64,000 bases of DNA from an uncultured Latescibacterota bacterium (lineage in GTDB: Bacteria; Latescibacterota; UBA2968; UBA8231), in NCBI GenBank assembly GCA_951813615.1, contig OX638377.1:1488001-1552000 (forward strand), in the 5' to 3' direction. Made by a program: the position numbers and the translations under genes. Positions within the stretch are counted from its first letter, which is position 1, and each line of letters starts with the position of its first letter. Shown here in pieces: positions 59,126-64,000 of the stretch. The notes under the pieces are model-generated. The model was not told where the DNA came from. It ran no database searches and saw nothing but the letters and a program-made list of their open reading frames with translations.

Positions 59126-60516
59126 CCGGCCCTGCGCTGCAAGGCGCGCTGCTGGTAGAGGAAGTCGAAGAGGTTGCCCTCGTGCGGCTGGTCCCAGGCG
59201 ATTTGGTGGGTGGGGATCGGGCCGAAGTTGAGGCGTTCGATGTGGGGTGCGGCGAGCAGTTGGCGCGTTAGGTGTTCGTCCTCGGTGAGGGCGGTGGCTA
59301 CCAGCGTTGGGCCGATGCGCGCGACCATTTCTTTTTGCGGGACTTCGACGACCGAGGCGAAGGGGAAGAGGTATTCGGTGTTGGCGAGCGGATGCTGCCA
59401 GTCGGAGGCGTGGATTAAGGTTGGGTTGAGGAAAGTGCAGCCGCCGGTCTCGGCGACGCGTTCGCCTTGGTCTCTGGCTGTGTCCGTCGCGTCGCCGAGT
59501 TGGCCGTCGATTAGGGCTGAGAACTGGTGCGCTACTGCGGGGTTGGAGAAGGCGGCGATTTGGGCTTGGGGGTCGTCGAGGGGACGGGCTTGGATTTGGC
59601 TCAGGCGCTCGCCGAGGGCGGTGGCGATTGCGCGGCCGTGGGCGGGCACCCAAATGCCGGAGGCGTTGAGGCAGGAGCGGCCTCCGTTGGAAGCGATTGA
59701 GGCAACCATGAGGTCGAGGTAGTGCTCCCACTGGTCGATTTTGTCCGCGCCGATGATGATTTTGCTGCGCCCTGGTCCGTGTAGTTGGACGCGAGGGTCG
59801 TCACGCCAGGGGGCGACGGTAGGGCCGCCGCCGAATAGCAGCGAGCGATCGCAACGGAGTAGGATTTCGGTGCTGCCGCTGTGGTCGGTCGGGTAGTAGC
59901 TCAGGGCTTGGGGTGGACAGCCGGCTGCGATCAGGGATTGGGCGATGCGGTAAGGCGTCCACGGTTCTTCGCGGCCCGGCTTGAGCACCAGCGGGGTCTT
60001 GAGCGGGATGGCTGGTAGCCACAGCGCGTGGACGCCGGGCGAATTGCTCGGCAGGATGCAGCCGAGGGCTTGGGCGTGGGACGAAAAATGAAGCGGACTT
60101 GGGCCATCGTCGAGGACGGTTAGGTCTAGGCCTCGGGTCAGGCCGCTGAGTACGGCGGGCATTTCGACGCCGACGCGATGGATTTTGTCCATGTTGGCGC
60201 GGGCCAGCGACTGCGGCAGGCCGGTGGTGGCCGAGACTTGCGCGACGTAGTCGTCCGGGGTTTGGCCGTCATCGCCCAAAGGCAGCTCGGCGTGCAAGAA
60301 GAGGTCGGCGGCGCGTTGGCAGATGGCGACTAATTCGGCGACGGTGAGGGCTTGCAGTGCTTGACGGTTGCGCTCTTGGGCGGCTAAGTCGCGGGCGATT
60401 AGGCCGCGGTTGGCTTGGCTGACTTGGGCCACTGATTGGCCGGTGGCGATGTGGGCGACGACGAGGCGGTCGAGGCTGGTGTAGGGCTGGCCGGCGCGAA
60501 GGATGGGTAAGTGCAT
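59122..60516 (-). CDS. Aldehyde dehydrogenase family protein
   Basis: This 464-residue enzyme has the ALDH catalytic Cys in ASNGGRSCLNASGIWVP and a cofactor-binding segment (GCILPSNSPGVHALWLPAIP, LKTPLVLKPGREEPWTPYRI). The lineage is not the classical ALDH but closer to the acylating/LuxC-like or short-aldehyde group, which suggests CoA-acylating or reductase activity. It precedes the iron alcohol dehydrogenase with ATGA overlap, forming an aldehyde/alcohol pair. Its start lacks a clear ribosome-binding site; just upstream is a short run of GGTTTTT repeats (60520-60547). The substrate is unknown. Confidence 0.8.
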   Translation of the reverse strand: MHLPILRAGQPYTSLDRLVVAHIATGQSVAQVSQANRGLIARDLAAQERNRQALQALTVAELVAICQRAADLFLHAELPLGDDGQTPDDYVAQVSATTGLPQSLARANMDKIHRVGVEMPAVLSGLTRGLDLTVLDDGPSPLHFSSHAQALGCILPSNSPGVHALWLPAIPLKTPLVLKPGREEPWTPYRIAQSLIAAGCPPQALSYYPTDHSGSTEILLRCDRSLLFGGGPTVAPWRDDPRVQLHGPGRSKIIIGADKIDQWEHYLDLMVASIASNGGRSCLNASGIWVPAHGRAIATALGERLSQIQARPLDDPQAQIAAFSNPAVAHQFSALIDGQLGDATDTARDQGERVAETGGCTFLNPTLIHASDWQHPLANTEYLFPFASVVEVPQKEMVARIGPTLVATALTEDEHLTRQLLAAPHIERLNFGPIPTHQIAWDQPHEGNLFDFLYQQRALQRRAG

Positions 60517-60519
60517 GAG

Positions 60520-60547
60520 ATTTTGGTTTTTGGTTTTTGGTTTGGAG
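60520..60547. repeat. Short tandem repeat upstream of the aldehyde dehydrogenase gene
   Basis: Copies of the 7-mer GGTTTTT lie directly upstream of the start codon (AAACC-rich on the coding strand). Such slippage-prone runs can vary in length and alter spacing between promoter and start codon. No other copy was seen in the window. Confidence 0.5.
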
Positions 60548-60624
60548 TTGGAGTAAGCCTTTACGATATATGAGCAATTATAATCTATAAGAGGTCTGTA
60601 GGCGCGGTTCTTTCACGCGGAGTA

Positions 60625-60897
60625 TCACCGTGCAGCGTTCCGTTTTCGCGATTTGGCGATGACGGCCAAGTGCTCCTGCCAATCTGGTTCCCGTTCGGGG
60701 CCTTCCAACGCGTCGCAGGTGCGGAAGAACTCTTCAAGGTCGGCTGGGGATTCGAAGGGGTGGGATCGCTGCTGTTCTTCGAGCCGTCGGTGGGCGGCGG
60801 CCCTGAGCCACTCGCTCAAGGTCATGCCCTCGCTCTGCGCCTGACGGACGAAGCGTTCGAGGTCCTCATCGGGGATCACTAGCTGAACTCTGGCCAC
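60625..60897 (-). CDS. Orphan ribbon-helix-helix (VapB/CopG-like) antitoxin
   Basis: The 90-residue product starts with GTG 60897 (AAGGAG 9 bases upstream) and has a ribbon-helix-helix N-terminus (VQLVIPDEDLERFVRQAQSE, GMTLSEWLRAAAHRRLEEQQ), then a C-terminal part with FESPADLEEFFRTCDALEGPEREPDW that resembles VapB-type antitoxins paired with PIN toxins. No toxin gene follows: only 108 bp separate it from the ALDH gene start. A 27-bp inverted repeat at 60917-60943, just upstream of its start, fits an autoregulatory operator. It may regulate other loci or be a decayed pair. Confidence 0.7.
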   Translation of the reverse strand: MARVQLVIPDEDLERFVRQAQSEGMTLSEWLRAAAHRRLEEQQRSHPFESPADLEEFFRTCDALEGPEREPDWQEHLAVIAKSRKRNAAR

Positions 60898-60916
60898 CTT
60901 TACCTACTCCTTTCCA

Positions 60917-60943
60917 GGCATGTGTATAGACGATATACATGCC
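60917..60943. promoter_or_regulatory. Inverted repeat operator upstream of the ribbon-helix-helix gene
   Basis: GGCATGT at 60917-60923 and ACATGCC at 60937-60943 form a 7-bp perfect arm pair, extended by a G-T pair and three more matches, around a short centre. Position 20 bp ahead of the start codon of the orphan antitoxin fits self-repression by a ribbon-helix-helix dimer. Confidence 0.5.
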
Positions 60944-61095
60944 TATGCTGGAGATCAACCGTATCGGGTGGAAAATGCAGCCAGAACATCAGATACATTT
61001 CCTCGCTGTCGGAGGATTTGTGGTTTGCTCGCCTTGATAGATGATATGTGCGCTTGATGGTCTTGTTGCGAGAGTTCATCCGTTCCTTTATATAT

Positions 61096-61147
61096 TGTAT
61101 AGACAAAAATTCACATAAAACGCGATTTTTTGCAGTTTTACTATACA
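61096..61147. promoter_or_regulatory. Paired half-sites in the AbiEi promoter
   Basis: TGTATAG at 61096-61102 and its exact reverse complement CTATACA at 61141-61147 bracket an AT-rich stretch ahead of the AbiEi start at 61158. AbiEi antitoxins are known to repress their operon by binding inverted repeats upstream. TGTATAG also occurs in the operator upstream of the neighbouring gene. Confidence 0.45.
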
Positions 61148-61157
61148 TTACATTGCC

Positions 61158-61964
61158 ATGAGCTCAGAGATCGCCATACCTAAGGGACGCCGCAGGCTGT
61201 CCGACGTTATTCGGGCATCCGGCGACATCATTCATATCGCCGACGCTGAAGATGCCCTTGGCGTTAGCCGTTCCGACGCCACCAAGCTACTCTCCCGGTG
61301 GAGCGGACAGGGCTGGCTGCGGCGCGTTGGCCCGGGTGCCTACGCACCAGTTGGCCTTGACTCTCTTGCCAGCGAACAGGTTCTCGATGATCCCTGGGTG
61401 CTGGTGCCTGCGCTCTTTAAGCCGGCCTATATCGGTGGCCGGACTGCCGCCGAACACTGGGATCTGACGGAGCAGATTTTCCGCGATATTGTTGTGATGA
61501 CAACGCAGCTCGTGCGTGCGAAAAGCCAGCAACGCCATGGCGCACACTTTACCCTAAAGCATGTCCGGCAGGGTATGATCTTCGGGACGAAGACCGTCTG
61601 GCGTGGAAGAACCCAGATCGCCGTATCGGACGTTCATCGCACCATCATCGACATGCTCGACAATCCTGACCTTGGAGCTGGCATCCAGCATGTTGCCGAC
61701 TGTCTTGCGACCTACTTCGACCGCAAGGACAGGGATGATGACAAGCTGATTGCTTATGCAGACCGGCTCGGTAACGGTGCCGTGTTCAAGCGTTTGGGCT
61801 TTCTGGCAGAACGCGGGACCGGCACTACCACCCTTGTTGAGGCATGTCGTGCGCGTCTGACCCAAGGCAATGCCAAACTTGACCCAGGGCTTTCATGCCG
61901 CCGTCTCATATCCCGATGGCGCCTCCTTATGCCTGAGAGTTGGGCCAAGGCCGCGTCCGCATGA
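61158..61964 (+). CDS. abiEi: AbiEi-like antitoxin (type IV toxin-antitoxin)
   Basis: The 268-residue protein is the antitoxin/regulator of an AbiE-type system. It has an N-terminal winged helix-turn-helix (LSDVIRASGDIIHIADAEDA, GVSRSDATKLLSRWSGQGWL) and a central AbiEi-like domain (GPGAYAPVG, GGRTAAEHWDLTEQIFRD, VSDVHRTIIDMLDNP). In type IV systems the antitoxin does not bind the toxin directly but blocks its effect, and represses the operon through inverted repeats. It overlaps the toxin gene by ATGA at 61961, so the pair is coupled. The module is used against phages and for plasmid stability in other bacteria. Confidence 0.85.
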   Translation: MSSEIAIPKGRRRLSDVIRASGDIIHIADAEDALGVSRSDATKLLSRWSGQGWLRRVGPGAYAPVGLDSLASEQVLDDPWVLVPALFKPAYIGGRTAAEHWDLTEQIFRDIVVMTTQLVRAKSQQRHGAHFTLKHVRQGMIFGTKTVWRGRTQIAVSDVHRTIIDMLDNPDLGAGIQHVADCLATYFDRKDRDDDKLIAYADRLGNGAVFKRLGFLAERGTGTTTLVEACRARLTQGNAKLDPGLSCRRLISRWRLLMPESWAKAASA

Positions 61965-63172
61965 TCGACCGCCGCGAAATTCTCGATATCGCGGGTACCC
62001 TTGGCTTACTGCCCCACGTCGTTGAGAAGGACTATGTGCTCGGCTGGGTTCTCGCCGGCATCTATCAGCACGCCGCTCTCGCAGAAAACTGGATTTTTAA
62101 GGGCGGGACCTGTCTTAAGAAATGCTACTTCGAAACGTACCGATTCTCCGAAGACCTTGATTTTACACTCACGGATCCCCCTCCCATTGATCAGGAATTC
62201 TTGGTCTCTGTCTTCCGCGAGATCGGCGAATGGATCTATGAGCAGACTGGCATCGAGATTCCCGAAGAGCTGCAGGAATTCGAGCTCTTTCCAAACCCGC
62301 GTGGCACGGTGTCCTGCCAAGGCAAACTCAGCTACCGGGGACCGATCGCTCCGCGCTCAGGCGGCCTACCGCGTATCAAGCTTGACCTGACACTCGATGA
62401 GCTTCTTGTCCTGCCGCCAGCGGAGCGTGTCATCTTTCACGACTACAGCGATACGCCTGCAGAGGGGATCACTGTCAGGTGCTACGCCTATGAGGAAGCC
62501 TTTGGTGAGAAGGTCCGCGCTTTGGGCGACCGTGCCCGGCCCCGTGATCTCTATGATGTCATCAATCTTTTTCGCAACACCGAAGCACGGCCACAGTCCG
62601 CTGTTCTGCACGACGTTCTGCAGCAAAAATGTACTCACCGCGGTATCCCTGTCCCGACCCTCGTCGAACTGGAGATACACAGGGACGATCTAGAAGGTTC
62701 CTGGAAACCGATGCTGGGCCACCAGCTTCAGGCTCTGCCGCCCGTCGAATCTTTCTGGAGCGCACTTCCCGATTTCTTTGCTTGGCTTGAAACCGGCGTG
62801 GCTCCCACTGTGCCAGGCACCTACCAGATGGCCGCTGGTGAAACCGTGCTCAGGGAACGCACACTGCACCTACCGGTCTCTGGAGCTACCCAGTCATTCT
62901 TGGAGATCATCCGCTTTGCCGCCGCCAACCACTTGTGCGTGGACCTGGAATACTTGGAATCTGTCCGGCGGATTGAGCCCTATTCCCTGCGGCGCACCCG
63001 CGACGGCAATATTGTTCTGCACGCCATAAGGGCCTCCGATGGTGGGCATCGCAGCTACCGCATTGACCGCATCCAAGGCGCGCAGACAACCGGGCAAAGT
63101 TTTATCCCGCGTTATGAAGTGGAGTTGAGCCCGGAAGGCCCAGCCGTCATCCCGCCGACTGCAGCCCGGTAG
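61961..63172 (+). CDS. abiEii: AbiEii-like nucleotidyltransferase toxin with WYL-like C-terminal part, tail lost by frameshift
   Basis: The 403-residue product is the AbiEii-family toxin: FKGGTCLKK (residues 47-55) and FSEDLDFT (62-69) form the nucleotidyltransferase active-site motif (GGT plus D-x-D). AbiEii enzymes modify tRNAs or other targets and inhibit growth after phage infection. From about residue 312 a second, WYL-like region (FLEIIRFAAANHLCVDLEY, IEPYSLRRTRDGNIVLHAIR, SYRIDRIQG) suggests ligand sensing. The start ATG 61961 overlaps the antitoxin stop. After the TAG at 63170 the DNA continues to code, in shifted frames, for a zinc-finger-like tail (see next entry), so the annotated end is truncated. 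Confidence 0.85.
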   Translation: MIDRREILDIAGTLGLLPHVVEKDYVLGWVLAGIYQHAALAENWIFKGGTCLKKCYFETYRFSEDLDFTLTDPPPIDQEFLVSVFREIGEWIYEQTGIEIPEELQEFELFPNPRGTVSCQGKLSYRGPIAPRSGGLPRIKLDLTLDELLVLPPAERVIFHDYSDTPAEGITVRCYAYEEAFGEKVRALGDRARPRDLYDVINLFRNTEARPQSAVLHDVLQQKCTHRGIPVPTLVELEIHRDDLEGSWKPMLGHQLQALPPVESFWSALPDFFAWLETGVAPTVPGTYQMAAGETVLRERTLHLPVSGATQSFLEIIRFAAANHLCVDLEYLESVRRIEPYSLRRTRDGNIVLHAIRASDGGHRSYRIDRIQGAQTTGQSFIPRYEVELSPEGPAVIPPTAAR

Positions 63173-63365
63173 GTGCCGACACGAGCGTCTCGACCAAGAC
63201 CAGACGAGTAGATCGGCCCAGCGGGCCGCGCTATATCTATGAATGCGCTTATTGCGGCAAGCATTTACCCGAAAGGAAAGGACCTCTCAGCTTAATCCCC
63301 ACAAGAACAAGTCCGGCTATTCATGTTCTGGGCGGGCCGCAATTTATGTAGAGACACGGTACTGA
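63163..63365 (+). pseudogene. Frameshifted zinc-finger-like tail of the AbiEii toxin
   Basis: Beyond the AbiEii stop codon, adding one G in the run at 63167-63169 lets translation continue as VGADTSVSTKTRRVDRPSG then RYIYECAYCGK, and adding one T in the run at 63264-63266 continues as FTRKERTSQLNPHKNKSGY, CSGRAAIYVETRY and TGA at 63363-63365. The CxxC and later Cys, with HKNKSGYSCSGR, match zinc-finger-like C-terminal tails of AbiEii-type proteins as I know them. Two single-base losses in short homopolymers explain the break: either real decay or assembly indels. If corrected, the toxin would end at 63365. Confidence 0.6.
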
Positions 63366-63725
63366 GGCTCTGCCGGTGTCGCCCGAAATCAGTAACTAAA
63401 TTCGCTGGCATCGCTTGGTGCGTCACGAAGGCTCCCTCATGTCTCGGGTTGATCCTGATACGGGCCAGATGCGTGCCAGCCGCAAACAAACCCAACCATA
63501 CTGGGAACTCGGACGAATGCTGCATACGCTCAGCCCTTGACAGAGATTCAATATATATGTACGTAATGTTATCCAAGTGGCACAAGCCTGATCAGGCGTG
63601 CAGGGGATTGCGGAGCACTCGCGAGGAGATCAACAACACATCAAATTCTACGATGTTTACGAAATCGATGAGATGGTTCGTGATTTAGACAATGAAGAAA
63701 GCGCTATTGTGTGAGGACAAAAAGT
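63366..63725. other. Non-coding or decayed stretch before the second FRG gene
   Basis: No intact gene was found in this 360-bp stretch. Two stop-bounded plus-strand frames look gene-like in composition: one at 63400-63540 (RVDPDTGQMRASRKQTQPYW) and one ending near 63713 (KFYDVYEIDEMVRDLDNEES). Neither has a good start codon context, and no family was recognised. They may be pieces of a gene between the toxin and the FRG gene. The AT-rich part near 63545-63575 could hold the FRG promoter. Confidence 0.35.
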
Positions 63726-64000
63726 ATGGGAGAAAAAGAGTCACGTCGCGTCAAGACTCTGGATGGTTTTATCAAATGGGCAGCACAATTCAACGACGGA
63801 CAATATCTGTTTCGTGGTGTTTCAAAAGACTCCTATAAGATAGAAGCATCTTCCTATCGTCGCTTGCCAAACGCAGATAAAAATAATCCAGGTAGACTAC
63901 TCAGAATCAATCAGGAGTTAATAGAAGAAGCACGTCTTCTAGGTCATGATCAGCGAAACGGTCAGCGACTATCCGATTTGGAACTTCTTGCAGAGCTCCA
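63726..64000 (+). CDS. FRG-domain protein, N-terminal part (cut by the window end)
   Basis: The open frame from ATG 63726 (GAGGAC about 10 bases upstream) encodes at least 91 residues and continues past the window. It parallels the FRG protein at 56374: TLDGFIKWAAQFNDGQYLFR then GVSKDSYKIEASSYRRL matches SLESFMAWAAQFNHGEYLFR then GVPRAEYEMSASAYRR, and RLSDLELLAEL matches ELKDLEILAEL. Such proteins are often in defence or toxin-antitoxin neighbourhoods, as here beside abiE. The downstream domain, which may differ from the TPRs of the first copy, is not visible. Confidence 0.75.
   Translation, partial: MGEKESRRVKTLDGFIKWAAQFNDGQYLFRGVSKDSYKIEASSYRRLPNADKNNPGRLLRINQELIEEARLLGHDQRNGQRLSDLELLAEL

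Noticed and set aside
59126..59731. Upstream extension of the alcohol dehydrogenase frame
   Set aside because: The added ~200 residues are Pro/Arg-rich and antisense-like within the aldehyde dehydrogenase gene; the family start with ATGA overlap at 59125 is complete.
60900..61148. 82-residue minus-strand frame in the gap before abiEi
   Set aside because: It runs through the AT-rich operator region, lacks a ribosome-binding site and resembles no family.
1..64000. rRNA, tRNA, CRISPR arrays, transposases and integrases
   Set aside because: None was recognised on either strand by reading; short tRNA-like structures could be missed without a covariance search.

Overview
The window is a high-GC bacterial chromosome segment from a Gram-negative organism. 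It encodes a TonB-dependent receptor, two large predicted outer-membrane beta-barrels, a SurA-like lipoprotein and many signal-peptide proteins. Secreted proteins ending in FlgD-like Ig domains, CBM9-like domains, PhyH dioxygenase sequences, an enolase-superfamily dehydratase and several PQQ-type propellers together resemble uncultured FCB-group lineages such as Latescibacterota or Poribacteria. This assignment is inference from gene content only; no rRNA or tRNA gene was seen.

Region 1 (1-17.9 kb, plus strand after a truncated methyltransferase gene): an orphan family-5 solute-binding protein, a CBM9-like secreted protein, a strong hairpin, and then a tight six-gene run. The run holds three secreted discoidin/FlgD-Ig proteins, two paralogous ~940-residue outer-membrane proteins and a two-domain parvulin lipoprotein. 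It looks like one surface-assembly unit. Region 2 (18.0-31.8 kb, mostly plus): a UPF0175/PIN toxin-antitoxin pair, a type I restriction remnant, a four-gene run (enolase-superfamily enzyme, CBM9-PKD protein, GT-C glycosyltransferase with TPRs, SGNH hydrolase with TPRs), a low-GC DnaQ-type exonuclease, a DUF6785-like membrane protein, a PhyH stump, the cobamide salvage pair cbiZ-cbiB and a PQQ-like protein.

Region 3 (31.8-39.2 kb, mostly minus): an FtsX-type ABC exporter with its ATPase, a hotdog thioesterase and an EamA protein, all coupled; a short PurA-like synthetase divergent from a LysR regulator; and a clan AA aspartic protease with a nearby duplicated 3' remnant. Region 4 (39.4-53.2 kb, minus): an eleven-gene run in which nearly every junction is an ATGA or similar overlap. 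It contains a PQQ protein, a HemN-like radical SAM enzyme, three tandem PQQ paralogues, a TonB receptor, a PaaK-like CoA ligase, a flavin halogenase-like enzyme, a DUF3311 protein, a sodium:solute symporter and a GT4 glycosyltransferase. This is the best candidate for an undescribed pathway. Region 5 (53.4-64 kb): an ABC exporter paired with a PhyH dioxygenase, then an accessory/defence zone with two FRG-domain genes, orphan antitoxins, an ALDH/Fe-ADH operon and an AbiEi/AbiEii type IV toxin-antitoxin pair whose toxin tail is broken by two single-base frameshifts.

A recurrent theme is gene decay at segment borders: remnants of hsdR, phyH, a protease gene and the AbiEii tail, plus antitoxins without toxins.
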